Positions 25,479-40,405 of a stretch of 64,000 bases of DNA are shown piece by piece. The position numbers and the translations under genes are program-made. The notes beneath the pieces were generated by a model that ran no database searches, was not told where the DNA came from, and was given only the letters and a program-made list of their open reading frames with translations. Position 1 is the stretch's first letter; every line of letters begins with the position of its first letter. The stretch comes from Phascolomyces articulosus (lineage: Eukaryota > Mucoromycota > Mucoromycetes > Mucorales > Lichtheimiaceae). The stretch spans positions 496,001-560,000 of the forward strand of contig JAIXMP010000003.1 of the NCBI GenBank assembly GCA_025677815.1, in the 5' to 3' direction.

Positions 25479-26467
25479 AAATTTATTTATTTATATAAAG
25501 GTGAAAAAAAGCATCTATTTTCCATTTAAATGGCGAGGGTGGTGAGAAATATTATCGGAGAAAGAAGTCAATGTTTTATGAAACTAACATCCTTGAATTA
25601 CTATTGTTTTATTTTAGACAATGACCTTTACTTTCTTCTTGTGTTGTAATAATAGAAAAGAAAAATAATTGCAAAAGAAAAAAATAGATTACCAAATATC
25701 ATCACCCTTCTCATTCATCCATCATTACTATCAGTACATATGTTTATATATTATAAATCATTATTTTTATATTGTTTCAAACAATAAGATTATGGACATT
25801 ATGATTGAAAGGAACCAATCTTGAAACCGTATTATGAGTAAAGTAGTCAATCCAGGAGAACGATATGATTGGATGCGTCGTAGATGTTGCTTTACCCTGC
25901 AGCTTGACTTATGGTGTTACCAAATTGCCTTAAAAGCAAATTGATAAATGTGCACCTACCCACACACGCTTACACGCACCCACATTCACCAAACCCACTC
26001 CTTTGTTAGAAGTGTGTGTATGTTGAGCTCTTTCTTTTCCCTTCAACAACTCTTCTTCTCACCCCTTTTTTTTTCTCACTTTATAACAAGAGCTTTTCTT
26101 TGGGTTTTGCTTTCTCTCTCTCTCTTTTCTCATCTCAATAATACTTTTTCCCCCCCTCCCCGATTGCATGTCTTTTATTCAAGAATAGCAAAGAAAGAAA
26201 CCTTAAAACCTACTCGACCTTTTTTTCTTTTTGTTTTATCCTGCGAACGATTTTTTTTTGGGCTGTTTTTCTCTTTTTATTTTATATAATTATTTTTTAA
26301 TATTCCTTCTACTTCTTTACACTTCTTATTCACTTTCTTTCTCTCTTCTCTCTCTCTCCTTTCCCTTATTTTTATTTTCCCCATAGAACTAAAAGAGATA
26401 AACATATACACGCAGAAATACATCTTGCAACATTTAAATACCTTTTATTTTTATTACAAATAACATC
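25479..26467. promoter_or_regulatory. Spacer with CT-rich leader of the CCCH gene
   Basis: No gene seen. The last ~450 bases are unusually pyrimidine-rich on the plus strand (runs such as CTCTCTCTCTCTTTTC and CCCCCCTCCCC), as in the long 5' leaders of some fungal regulatory genes. Transcription of the CCCH gene probably starts inside this region. Confidence 0.4.
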
Positions 26468-28480
26468 ATGACTGACCATTCGTTAGCACCTAACTTTGTT
26501 GAAAGCTTTGACCGTTTAAACTTGAATCAACTATCAAAAAGTTCACCATCTCGGTTGCCACCATTTCAACTTAAAAGATCCCGTAGCCAACAAGGCCCTG
26601 TGCCACCTTTACCTATAGTAACCTCTATCAATGACCCATCCTATAGTGTTTCTACTGCTGGTACTACTACCTCTACTGCTGCTATTACTTCCCCACCTGC
26701 GTCAAAATATCCAAACCAAGCCAGCCATCATAATAACAACAACAACAATAGTAACAATAAACGTAAGTGGATGTGAAAAAGAGAAACTACCACTTTAAAG
26801 TGGGTTATTATATATGAAATATGAAAGAGGAGGAGAATGGGAGAGGGGGGGAGAAAGACAGGAAGAAAAGGTTTACCGGGGGGTTTATATGAATGTTAGA
26901 TGTCCATCGGCAGAATATATGAATAAAGTACTCATCATTGTCATCATTAATTTTATTATTACATTACAGCATCCAACTTATCGCATGTTCCATGCAAGTT
27001 TTTTAAGCAAGGCACATGTACTGCTGGGGCAAACTGTATATTCTCACACAATCCTGATCCGACATGCGAGTCAGCTGTGTGTAAGTACTTTTTGAAAGGA
27101 AACTGCAAATTTGGTTCCAAATGTGCACTTTTACACACTATGTCACCATATACCTCTGACGGACGAAAACTATTAGCGAGTCAACAACATCATCGTGACC
27201 GAAATCTTAATAGTAATAATTCCCCTTCTACAAGTTCAATGGCTTCTGCTATGGCTGCTGCTGCAGCAGCAGCTACTGCCATGAATGGCAATGATGGAGG
27301 TTTGGCACTTTCCTTGGGTTCTTCTTCTGGTTTACAAAACCTTCGTTCGCCACCACTTGGGAGCCCGCTAGATTTCGGTCCGCACATGTATTCTCCCGCA
27401 CGTGGGAGTTTCTTTGATCAAACATTGTCGACTAGTGCAGATGCTCGATCGTATAGTCATCTTACAGCGGCAATCCATCGTCAACAAGATACCTCGTCTC
27501 TTCATGATCCACGTCGAAAATTATCAACGACTTCGAGTAATGGATATGAATCTCTTTATAGCAGTAGCAATAATAACAATAGTGGTGTAAGAGCAGCTTC
27601 TTCTCCCGGTACAGCAGACCTTAGTTCATCTCCTTTTGGACAACGTTCATTATTTCTTCATCCAAATAATACACCTTCTTCTGCTGTCAGTATGCCACCT
27701 CCTTCTTCATCTTTATTATCACGTCATGCTCAAGCATTACATAGTATTCCAGAATCAGCATCTCACTTTTTGGATGTACCACCTCAACAACAGCAACATT
27801 ATTTTGATGATGACCACGAGGACTTAAATGATGCCATGTTGCCTTCGTCACTCAATGAACTACTGACGCCAACGGAATTGCAATTACGAAGAGCAAGAGA
27901 ACAACAACATCAACAATCATTGAATAATCGAAATAATTATCAACCTGGAAGTGGATTGGAGCGTTCACCTTCTGAATCTATGCGATATAAAACAGCATCT
28001 CCCTTGGCAGCAAAATCATTGGATATGGGGTATGCAACCTACGATACATCATCACCATGGCAGCAAGCATTTAATAAAAATAATAATAATAATGATGATC
28101 TTTATGATGATCAATTATTACAACAACAAGGTGGTGCTAGTGCTATCAATATCCCTGGCGGAAGTAAACCGGTTAAACCTCTATCTTCCGCAAGCCTTAT
28201 CAACAATCACCATCACCATCACCATCAAGACGAATATCGCATCAATAATAACAAGGATAATGATCTATTTTCACCATTTGCTGGAGCAGATGATGAAGGA
28301 CCATTCTATATGGAAGATACAGAATCGATGGTCAATGGTGGTGGTAGTAGTAATGCAGGTACTATTGGTGCAGAGAATGGAAGACAGTCCAACAACCTAT
28401 CTTCAGCAACAGCAACAACATCAACTGACGATCGCCATCGTCTATTAACTCCGTTTGAATTTCCATCTCTAAAGTCTTGA
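26468..28480 (+). CDS. Tandem CCCH zinc-finger protein, LEE1-like
   Basis: Likely RNA-binding regulator. Two exons, 26468-26762 and 26970-28480, give 601 residues. The intron falls just before the fingers. Two adjacent fingers share the spacing C-x7-C-x5-C-x3-H: CKFFKQGTCTAGANCIFSH (107-125) and CKYFLKGNCKFGSKCALLH (136-154). This spacing and the linker NPDPTCESAV match the yeast Lee1 type, not the C-x8-C TTP/Zfs1 type. The remaining ~445 residues are low-complexity (Asn, Ser, Gln, Ala and a His run near 28205-28225) and presumably disordered. Repeated CAG/AAT codons encode the homopolymers. Target RNAs cannot be inferred. Confidence 0.88.
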
Positions 28481-29171
28481 TAGAGTAAGAGAAGCATATT
28501 TCCTTTTCTCCTACATTATCATTCTCACTCACCTCGCTCAATAATACCTATCCATTCGCCCATTTTACGTATTTATCATCCAATCTATTCGAACACAACA
28601 ACAATACCTCCTTCCTCTTTCAAAAAAATTAAGATTTCATACATATATATATATATATTAACGACACTTTCCACCCAATTTTTCAAAAAAAAGTTTTCTA
28701 TCCTAATTCCCCTTTTTTTCCCAACCAAAAAAAAAGTATACGCAAAACTGTACAAAAAAAATTATTTTATTATTAGTTATTTATTATATTGACGAAAAAA
28801 AAATTGTGTGTAGAGGTTTATTGCGTTTATATTCAAAAGTTATCAAAAACCCAAAATATCAATCTGACTTATTATTATATCTCTTTTTTTCTATTATTAG
28901 GTTTCTTTATATTATTATATATAAAAAAACCATCTTTGTAATCTTCAATAAAAAAAAATCCACAAAATGAAAGAAATAATCAGATTTTCAGTTTATGAAA
29001 ACAAATAAAATGCATGCATTTGTGCTTGTTAGATTTGTTATGAAAATATAATGATATTGCAATATAAAGTACAAGATACACGAAAAGGGGTCAGAAAAAA
29101 AAAAGAAATCTAATAAAGGAGTATGTATATGTGTAGTACTATATGAGGAGGGAGATAGAGAGAGGGGAAAC
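28481..29171. other. Convergent 3' spacer, no gene seen
   Basis: AT-rich 3' flanks of the CCCH gene and DGK1. Poly-A and poly-T strings and AATAAA-like words (about 28948) fit polyadenylation regions of both genes. No coding signal. Confidence 0.5.
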
Positions 29172-30030
29172 TTACAAATCCAAAAACACGAGGGGAATCC
29201 ACAATAATATGGAACTTACAATAGGGATTACTAAATTATCATCCAATCCAGCACTATCACCCAATGCTTCTGATAATCCAGCCACCAGACCACCATAAAG
29301 TGACATTGCATAAAGTGGAATACTGCTCGAGGTATAGTCATACGACTCAGTCAGGAACTCTGTAATAAAATAATAGGTCACGATGGTACCAATTACCATA
29401 GCACCCAGGGTTCCTGCTAATGATTTTTTACCGTATCGAAATGTATATTGGCCCCATAAACGACCACAAATACTTGCTGTTGGGTCAGCCCATGAAAGAT
29501 AGACAATGGATAAGGATGCAATATCTTTGGGGAAAAAGTATAATGCCACCAGAACACCCATTAAATAATAAGCAGTACCATTGAGACGTGAATGAATTTC
29601 ATTTTTACGCATCAATGAACCCATTACTTTACAATAAAGAACATTGAAACTATCCCATGAGAATCGTAACACTTCGGTTGATAATACAAGTGCCAAAAAT
29701 GCCACCAGGGCTGGGTATGTATCTTCTGAATTGAAATCATGCTTGTATAAATATAACACAAGGAATCCTAAATAGAATAATAATAATACTTTTTTTAGTT
29801 GATCGATCGCATGAGGTAATCTTCTAATCGTTGTTGAAGCTGTTCTTTATATATAACTAGTTATACGAACCAATGGAGTAATGAAATGATTTTCGTGGAA
29901 TCTCCCAACTTCCTTCAGGTTGAATATGGGCAAAATGATCTTGTATTTTTTGTTGTTGTGGATTTTTTCGTCGTAATGGTGGCTTTATTGGTTTTTTATG
30001 TGGCTGCTTATGTTGTAATCGTACTGTCAT
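29172..30030 (-). CDS. DGK1: CTP-dependent diacylglycerol kinase
   Basis: ER/nuclear-envelope enzyme that uses CTP to turn diacylglycerol into phosphatidate, opposing lipin and controlling membrane growth. Exons 30030-29871 and 29767-29172 join in phase to 251 residues, close to the 290 of yeast. The N-terminal ~35 residues are basic and polar. The conserved EIPRKSFHYSIG precedes the membrane part. About six hydrophobic segments follow, with family motifs YLSWADPTASICGRLWG and YGKKSLAGTLGA that resemble the CTP-transferase fold. It is divergent from UBC6 with an 888-base spacer. Confidence 0.9.
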
Positions 30031-30918
30031 TGGAAAAAAGAAAAAAAGAATAGAGAAAAAGAAAGAGAAACGAAAAAAATGAAAGGCGGACGGACGGGTT
30101 TATTAAAAACGCAAGGTGGATCTGTCATTGAGTTCATTTATTCGGTAGGACTGGTCAAACAGCGGAGTAACGTGTGTTATTTTAATCTGTCTCAAGTGAT
30201 ATTTTGATGAAGGGACTTCGGACATCGTTGGTTGCATACTTATTCGTCAATCTCAATAGCAATCGATTACTTTAACCCAAACACACGAGATATTCACAGA
30301 AAGATACTCTCTTGATGAAATTGACCCCTCCGAAGAAAAGTGCCCCTGGTCCATTATAAAGTTTTCTCTAATGTGTACAATAACAACTGGTTGTAACACG
30401 AATATGTTTATCTATCGTACACGCCAACAATTTACATACATGATTATTGTTATAACTACGAAAAACAAATACTATATATTACTATGGGGCTACCTTCGGT
30501 ATAATAATAAGGAAAATGATGATAGTCATGATGTGATGTAAACCAATTCTCTTTCATTCTACTTCTATTATCCTATTTACCAAATTGATAAATTGTTGGC
30601 TTTGTAAAAGGAATAAATACGTAAGAAACGAAAGTTCGTTTCTTTCTTCATCATCGCAACTATTTATCAAGACTTTGACATCTGGCCATTGTTGATTATA
30701 TTTATAAACTCTTTTTTGATTGATTTCAAATTGACTATTATCTTATCATATAACCCTTCTAGTTTCTATCCATTGAGCTTTGTTAAAATTATAGGTGGTT
30801 GACTCTAGTGTAACGCAAGGTTGGTGTTGCATTATAACCTGTCGTCATTTTTGCTGTGCCTTATATTTATATATTGGCTTTTATCTTTTTTTTTAACCAC
30901 TTCATATTTATTTTCCCA
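30031..30918. promoter_or_regulatory. Divergent promoter region DGK1/UBC6
   Basis: The 888 bases between two divergent starts. No ORF with coding character is present. Specific sites could not be assigned by eye. Confidence 0.4.
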
Positions 30919-32378
30919 ATGGCTAATAAATATAATCTTAAGAATCCAGGTATATATATACATTTATATAATTAAGTATATATTCTTTTTCTTCATTAAC
31001 TTGGAACCTTTTTTTATTACAAGAAAAAACTAATGAGAAAATAATAATAAAAAAGCGGTTAAACGAATTATGCAAGAGGCTAGAGAATTAGCCATGGAAT
31101 CTTGTTATGAATATGAAGCCCATCCTTTAGAGGTAAAATATTATATATATACCTAACTTTTGGAGTGTTTTTTTTTTTTTTCATTGGCTCATTCATTTCG
31201 GTTTTGGATATTATAGGATAATCTTTTTGAATGGCATTTCACAGTACGTGGACCTGGAGATACAGAGTTTGAAGAGGGAAGGTCAGTCTCTATTTTCTTT
31301 CCTAAAAAAAGAAAAGAAAAATGGACGACATGTCACTCAATTATTTGAATGATAAATTATAGGTACCATGGTCGTATATTACTTCCTGCTGAATACCCAT
31401 TTAAACCACCAGAACTTATCTTTTTAACGGTATGCTATGATTGTATCATTTCATGCAAAAAGAAAAAAGGAATTGATTATCTCATAATTCTTTTATTTAT
31501 ATGTATATGTTGATAAGCCAAATGGACGTTTTGAATTAAACACAAAAGTGTGTCTAAGTATTACTGGATATCATCCTGAATATTGGCAACCTGCTTGGGG
31601 AAGTAAGTAACAACAGTAAATGATATATCTCCTCGGCAATATAAGATGGTATTGACAATATTTTTTAGTCAGAACAGTGATATTAGCCGTCATGGGCTTT
31701 TTCCCAACAGAAGCTCGTGGAGCCATTGGTGGATTGGATTATACAAAAGAAGAACGACGTAAATTTGCTAAAAAGTATGGATGTGTTTTTTTTATTCAGT
31801 ATTAGAAAGAGTATTAAAAATAAGTATATGTATATAATAGATCGAATACGTGGAAATGCAGTGTATGTGAACAAAGAAATGACGAACTACTCAGTGATAG
31901 TGCTCCACGAAAAACGCCAGTATCATCTGAACAAGATATGCCCAAGTTTTCACTTAGTTATAAAAAAGATAATAACAGTAAAAAGGATGATTTATCGTCA
32001 GATACAACAAAACATGCCAATGACCAGCAGAAAAACACGAATGGCATAACGGAACCTCATCCAACTCCAGAACAACAACAACCTTCTTCCTCATCCTTAC
32101 CCTCTTCTTCTACATGTGCACAACATGCAACTAAAGAAAACAACCCAACACCAGCCTCCGCATCCGGAAAAACCAAATCACTTGTTACTCCTGTTAAACC
32201 CACCAATAACATCAAAAAACGAAACGGTCGCAGTAGTGATACAAGAAGTAGAAGTCGTAATAGTTCTTCGACAACAATTGTACAAAGAAATCTCAATAGA
32301 CCGCCATTTTGGTTAGATGCACTGATAGGTGGATTGGTTATCCTGGTGCTTACATTGCTTATCCGTCGCTATACATAA
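30919..32378 (+). CDS. UBC6: Tail-anchored ubiquitin-conjugating enzyme (Ubc6/UBE2J type)
   Basis: ER-membrane E2 of the ERAD pathway, working with Doa10-type ligases. Seven exons join in phase: 30919-30949, 31056-31132, 31217-31281, 31363-31429, 31518-31602, 31669-31774, 31841-32378; 322 residues. The tiny first exon encodes MANKYNLKNP and splices into AVKRIMQEARELA, matching the UBE2J1 start. The UBC fold follows, with GRILLPAEYPFKPPELIFLT, the active-site Cys92 in NTKVCLSITGYHPEYWQP, and GAIGGLDYTKEERR. A Ser/Asn/Gln-rich linker leads to one C-terminal hydrophobic helix (about 300-318), followed by RRYT, a tail anchor with the enzyme facing the cytosol. Confidence 0.95.
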
Positions 32379-33119
32379 TTAAATGAATTATTCCATGGTT
32401 ATTTGTCCCTTTTAACACTTAAAACAGCAAACCTCTCTGTCTACCTGTAAAATTGTAGATAGTTACTACATATTTCTTACTCGATAATAATAAAATGAAA
32501 TATTGGAGAGACCAGATGAATAAATAATATATAGAATGTCACTTTCATATTTGTGTAAGAATCGTTGGTTGCAGCACTGAATTTAAATTTGGCCACAAGT
32601 AAATTTAAGCTGTTCATCTATCAAAACGGTATAGTGTCGTAATTATTTGGCGGACCAATACTTTAGCTAATAGAAATCAGAATAACAAAAGAATAGTGAA
32701 TAAATAAGAAGATAACGGATCCTCCCTTCTTTATTCAATGAAGATAATGAGAATATTTATATGTTTTCTAAACTACTGAGGATATAATATATATGATGTA
32801 ATAGATGATGGTAATAATAGAATAAAGCTAAGCATCGCAAGAAGTATTCGAAATGGAGATAATGATGATGATTATTTTTAGACTAATAATCGTACAAGAA
32901 GTATCAAAAAGGGCAAAAAGGTTACACCAGGAATCTTAGCTACGACAATAGCTATCAATTTGAGCCAAATTATCTGTGTGTATATATAGGAGACAATTCG
33001 TAGCGTTCATATGAAAAGTGTTTTTTTTCTTTATTTGTGTTATCATACATTAACTATTATTACTATTGTGGTATCAAAGAACTGAGAAGATAATACAGCA
33101 TTAACTTTACTAATACTAC
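32379..33119. other. Intergenic, no gene seen
   Basis: AT-rich 3' flank of UBC6 with AATAAA-like words near 32490-32525. No coding-like frame. Confidence 0.5.
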
Positions 33120-33245
33120 TCACTTCCAGTTGCTATAAAAATTCGACGACATTGTTGTAATGGGCATCTTTCACGTCAACAGGGACAACTGCTTTTGCTA
33201 CACGCTTGAGGGTAAACACGTATTTGTTGATTGGCATCTGGGGAG
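33120..33245 (-). pseudogene. Cys-rich coding relic with in-frame TGA
   Basis: A balanced-composition island whose minus strand reads CPFVISPDANQQIRVYPQAC, then SKSSCPC, an in-frame TGA, then RERCPLQQCRRIFIATGSE and TAG. The cysteine spacing suggests a former zinc-binding domain. The single TGA (near 33181) and the absence of flanking exons make it a relic. The family was not recognised. Confidence 0.35.
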
Positions 33246-33752
33246 ATCACAAATGGACAGAACCATCTATGCATAAAAAAAGCAAAGGTATTAACAACCA
33301 TTACAATTATAATTCGGGATCCTTACCCTATTGATTGCAAAATAGTTTACCTTTTGCAGGAATGAACTATAGTCTAACACCTGGTAAAAAAAAACGCTTC
33401 CAAACGTATTGAAATATGCCCAAACGTGTGAATACATGTAAAATGAAATAGTTTACACATTTACATGTTTGGCGACGTTTCATGAAAGAAATTTCGTGAA
33501 GCTCCCTCGATTTATACTGAAAATTTATATGATTGTAACTTATTATTATTGAAAAATACTTTATTTTTATAATTGATAACAAAGCACTAATATTCTATTT
33601 AATTATTCTATTATATATTTTATTATTCCATTTTTTTTGGTGAGTTTTTTCTATTATTGATAAAAATAAAAATATGTATGATGTGATCCATATCACTCTG
33701 TCAATTTTTTTATACAAGTATTACTTCTTGACAGCAGAAGTTCGATGGATAT

Positions 33753-33972
33753 CTAAAACATAATATCGGTATTGCCAGTTTCACTATTGGTGAGTACTTG
33801 CTCAATAAACTCCATAAAATCGCTACCAATCGTACTCTTTTTAGGTGTTAGATCACCAGCTTTTCTTTTCTTAGTTGTTGGTGCACAAGCTTCTCTTCTG
33901 GGTAATGAAATAAAACTATCGTCAGCGGTAATAGTACTCAATGTGCCTAGGTTTGGTCCTTTGTTTCTACAG
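33753..33972 (-). pseudogene. Exon-like open frame with basic nuclear-type patch
   Basis: A CTGTAG acceptor-like site precedes base 33972. The frame is open for about 70 codons to the TAG at 33753. The peptide has LSTITADDSFISLPRREAC, then APTTKKRKAGDLTPKK (a nuclear-localisation-like patch), then SDFMEFIEQVLTNSETGN. Codon use is coding-like. It may be the last exon of the same decayed gene as 34455-34560, but phases were not verified. No family recognised. Confidence 0.35.
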
Positions 33973-34454
33973 TGATTTTGCATGATTTGCCAATATCAGA
34001 CCAACTATACGAGCGATACATGTTTTCATGAATCCCACTTCACCTCACTAAAGATTCATTCCGAAAAGAAGACGATTCCAAGAGCAATTCATGCTGATAT
34101 ATTTTCGGACCGCTATGAAACAGTGATGTCGTCATCCCTGATAGCAACTTGACGAATAGTACTTTTATAAGCAAGGTGAAATGTTGGAAAATGAGATCAG
34201 TGATGTTATTGCAGCTAATTGTTGGTTGCTCATGGATTTTTTTCAAAAATAAAGACAATATACAGTGGTACCCGGCTACTTTTATATTCGACACGTAACT
34301 TACAATCCTTATTATCTTCACAATATTTTGGTTCATGGATACTAATAAGTATGCTAAGAAATGCATAGTAAAGCAGTTCTCGTCAACTTTCACACCGCTT
34401 TATTTTCATAAATAAAAAAGGGAATTATGGCTGAGAAGTTAAAGAGGGTCGTCT

Positions 34455-34560
34455 ACTGTATATGCTTACCAGTAAGTTTTGATCTGGCACCATTATTTTT
34501 AGATGCTCCTGGAAACCTTTCCTCACTATTTTCACAATTCTTTTGTCGTCAACGCTAGTA
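34455..34560 (-). pseudogene. Short exon-like relic, possibly transposase-derived
   Basis: Minus-strand interval open in two frames. One reads NCENSEERFPGASKNNGARS followed by KLTG before a GTAAGC donor. The ...GARSKLT... string resembles the linker of Tc1/mariner-type helix-turn-helix domains, but the match is short and could be chance. No DDE motif, terminal inverted repeat or TA duplication was seen nearby. Confidence 0.2.
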
Positions 34561-34906
34561 GTGTTAACCTAAATTCATGGTAATAGTAAATATATGGTAG
34601 CAAAAATAAGGAAAAAAGTTTTTCATATAAACAATACTAATTAACTCTTATTTATACACAAAGATGATGAAGTTTTGGTTCAAATTAACGACTATGCCAT
34701 TTTAGAGGGTGAATAACGCTGTGTCATTAATATGGTGCTATATATACATATACCGTTATTTAAGTTTAATGATTGACTCATCACCGATCATTCTTGTGTT
34801 TTCAATCCCGATTCAGTTGTTTGCATAAAAGATCAAACCATACTTTCAACGCGTAATGATTTTTCCATAGCCTTTTCTTCTTGATTATAAATATAAACCC
34901 AAAAAT

Positions 34907-36058
34907 ATGGCTTCCAACTTGGCAACTGCATTCACTCGTGCTGTTAATATCAAGTACCCTGTTATTCAAGCACCTTGTGCAGGTCATACAGGCGTTGATC
35001 TTGTAGCAGCCGTGAGCAATGCTGGTGGACTTGGTTCTCTTGGTGCTGCCATGATGCCCATTGACACTATGCGAAACACAATTCGTGCCATTAAACAAAA
35101 AACTACACAGCCATTTGCTGTGAATTTATTTTGTCGTGATCCACATGTACCTACAGTTCAAGAACTCCATCAAGACTACCCAAACGTGGACACTGTGCTT
35201 GAACGCATCCGCAAGGATTTGAACCTTCCCACGCCCACCAAATACACACTTCGGTCCCCTCCGCTTGATGAACAAATTTCTGTCATTTTGGAAGAAAAGG
35301 TACCTGTGGTATCGTTTACATTTGGTATCTTACCTGATAATGAACTCGAACGTTTGTGGAACGCAGGTGTCTATTTGATTGGCACAGCGACTTCTGTCAA
35401 GGAAGCGTTAATCTTGGCTGGATTGGATGAACAAGATCCTACACGTAAAGCTGATGCAATCGTGGCGCAAGGTTTGGAAGCAGGAGGTCATCGAGGTACC
35501 TTTTTGTTTGATGAACAACAATTACCCGTACGCGACTTGACTGAACAAATTTATGATATGTTTAAAAGAAGACAACCTCCTACGTCAGAAAAACATATCA
35601 GTGTCCCCATTTTAGCAGCAGGTGGTTTAAGCAGTGGTGCTGATGTAGCTGAACTTTTGAACAAGTATCATGCCGATGGCGCTGTGTTGGGAAGTTTATT
35701 CATGTTGTCTAAGGATTCTACTACACCTTCTGTTCAACGACGTATTATGATGGAATCGGATCAACAGCCCCGTTTGACACGCGGTCTTTCGGGCCGATTC
35801 GCACGAGGTTTTCCGAATGTATTTATGGAGAAAATGGATCAATTGGCGGACACTGATATTCCTTCATATGATATTCATTCTGCTCGAACCAAAGATATTG
35901 CAGGACATGCTTCTGCCAACGGTATTTCGGATTATATGATGTTGTGGTCGGGTACCAATGCACGCGCTGCAGGTCAATATACGGATCAAGCTAATTTGTC
36001 CGCTGATGCTATTGTTGCTAAACTTGTTAAAGACATCACCAACGCAACAACATCATAA
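34907..36058 (+). CDS. Nitronate monooxygenase (2-nitropropane dioxygenase family)
   Basis: FMN-dependent TIM-barrel enzyme that oxidises alkyl nitronates such as propionate-3-nitronate to detoxify them. Single exon, 383 residues, typical length. The N terminus KYPVIQAPCAGHTGVDLVAA and NAGGLGSLGAAMM form the first FMN-binding loops. EKVPVVSFTFGILP, GLEAGGHRGTFL with the catalytic His, and VPILAAGGLSSGADVAELL (phosphate-binding) follow. No targeting peptide is evident; it is probably cytosolic. It is intron-free, unlike almost all neighbours, and its codon use is slightly more GC-rich. Both fit an ancestral bacterial acquisition but do not prove it. Convergent with GUT1 (162-base gap). Confidence 0.92.
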   Translation: MASNLATAFTRAVNIKYPVIQAPCAGHTGVDLVAAVSNAGGLGSLGAAMMPIDTMRNTIRAIKQKTTQPFAVNLFCRDPHVPTVQELHQDYPNVDTVLERIRKDLNLPTPTKYTLRSPPLDEQISVILEEKVPVVSFTFGILPDNELERLWNAGVYLIGTATSVKEALILAGLDEQDPTRKADAIVAQGLEAGGHRGTFLFDEQQLPVRDLTEQIYDMFKRRQPPTSEKHISVPILAAGGLSSGADVAELLNKYHADGAVLGSLFMLSKDSTTPSVQRRIMMESDQQPRLTRGLSGRFARGFPNVFMEKMDQLADTDIPSYDIHSARTKDIAGHASANGISDYMMLWSGTNARAAGQYTDQANLSADAIVAKLVKDITNATTS

Positions 36059-36220
36059 ATTCTGTATATACTGTATATATAATTTAAAATAGCAATAGCA
36101 ATAATAAAAAATTGTTACCAGCATCTTCTATTTATATATGTAGTAATCGTATGAGGGGAATCTTTATTAAAAATATATACACATGAAAGAGAGAGGAAGA
36201 GAAATAAGGAAAGGGACAAA

Positions 36221-38766
<2,546 letters not shown>

Positions 38767-40405
38767 CTAATGAATAGGTGTGCAAATTTCAGGTCTACAA
38801 TGACTTGTAAAATTAGCTTGTTCCGATTCTACTTGGAGGGTAGTATGATGAACACCATATCGATCACAAACGATATGTTGTCCACGGGCAAGGATTTCAT
38901 CATAACTTAATTCTGCATCACGAGCAACCGTGATATGAGCTGTTAATGAACTTTTACCAGGAGATAATGTCCATACATGAAGATCATGAACAGCAACTAC
39001 ACCAGGAATCTTTTTAAGTGATCGTTCAATGGCTTCAGGTTCAATATGGCCGGGTGTTCCTTCCATCAATACACCCAATGAATCACGAACGAGGTGATAA
39101 GTGGTGTAGAGAACCAATAAGGAAAAGATAAATGTACAAATGGGATCAACAATGGTCAAATCGGGTTTGAAGAGTAAAATGATGGATGATACTAATACAC
39201 CAATCGATGCCAACAAATCACCAATAACATGCAATGCGGCAGCTCGTAAATTAATATTGGTTTCCTATATATAAATAATTCATTGCGTTGATATACACGT
39301 TTCCATTCTTCTGAGTTCATTGTTTTCATGAAAATAATTACATACCTTATGTGGGACATTGGGCTCGTCATCATCATCATCATCATGACCATGAGCTTCT
39401 TCTTCGTCATCGTTACCATGGCTATGGCTATGACCATCTTCACCATGACTATGCCCATGGTGATGACCACCCAAAACGTACGCCAAACTAAATAATAATA
39501 GAATTTATCAATTTAACCATATTTTATAGAATAAAAACCTTATCCAATAATAATAATAATAATAATAAAAAGAAACCTACACAATATTCACTACAACACC
39601 AATAGTTGCTGTCATACACATCTAGCAACAAAAAATCAGTATCTATATTCTTAGACTTACAGGATTTACATGATTTAAGAAAAGGAGGAAACAAAAAAAA
39701 TGATATTTACCAAACGTGCATTGATTTCTTGAGGATTCTTGATTCTTTCGATAGCTTCACGTACCAAAAACGCGGTTAATATCCAGATGGTAAATACTGA
39801 TACCATGGCGGCAATCACCTCGGCACGATGAAACCCAAATGTATGTCCTGCATAAATCCCACGTTTAGCGATTTTTGGTGTTTTAAAAAAAAAATTACTT
39901 TGTCATTATCAACTCAACGTATATTACACAAGAATACTAAAAAAAAAACTTACTTTTTGTTGGTGGTTTCTCTGCTAAATAAATAGCGGCTAATGCAACA
40001 ATAAAACTTGCTACATCTGACAATAAATGAAAAGCATCGGACATTAATGCTATACATTTTAAAATATATGAAACAAGGTTGTTAGCTATCGACTCTCTCT
40101 TACTGATGTTCATATAAGACAGCAAGAAAAAAAGAATTACCCAAAGAATTGGCAAAATAACCAGCAATCAATTCAGTAGTAAAAAAGACTAAAGCTAATG
40201 CTGTAGCAAACCAAAGTTTCTTTTTAGTAGAACTAGCAGCACCACCATCTCGATTGGAAACATTTGCACATTTTTGGTTGATCTTTGTATATGAAACGAT
40301 CGATCCTGTACGACCTCGAGTGAAACATGGTGAACCATTGGATACAACCAAAGGAGTTGTTTCGTCTATTTCATTGGAATGCCTCGACATTGTACTTGGT
40401 GGCAT
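38767..40405 (-). CDS. Vacuolar zinc transporter, cation diffusion facilitator (ZRC1/COT1 type)
   Basis: Proton-coupled exporter that moves Zn2+ (possibly Co2+) from cytosol into the vacuole or another organelle. Six exons join in phase: 40405-40141, 40049-39954, 39847-39711, 39621-39581, 39487-39346, 39264-38767; 392 residues. Zinc-site motifs are ALMSDAFHLLSDV in helix II and AALHVIGDLLASIGVL in helix V. TFGFHRAEVIAAMVSVF is the family signature of helix III. Between helices IV and V is a metal-sensing loop with HHHGHSHGEDGHSHSHG and an Asp run. The cytosolic C-terminal domain includes VVAVHDLHVWTLSPG. A second in-frame Met lies at residue 6 (40390). Divergent from the bL34 gene. Confidence 0.95.

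Noticed and set aside
26814..27095. Open frame spanning the CCCH intron and first finger
   Set aside because: It reads through a good donor/acceptor pair and gives the fingers in the wrong frame.
27951..28448. 165-residue Ile/Thr/Met-rich frame inside the CCCH gene
   Set aside because: Shadow of Asn/Gln homopolymer codons in another frame; the sense frame with zinc fingers continues through it.
32057..32296. Antisense Leu/Gly/Val-rich open frame over UBC6
   Set aside because: Shadow of the Ser/Gln/Pro-rich linker; the sense frame continues to a tail anchor.
33120..33245. Selenocysteine at the in-frame TGA
   Set aside because: Most fungi lack selenoprotein machinery, no SECIS-like hairpin was looked up or seen, and neighbouring pieces are also decayed.
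39192..39470. Met/Val-rich frame across the CDF histidine loop
   Set aside because: Frame-shifted shadow of the His/Asp-rich codons (CAT/GAT repeats).
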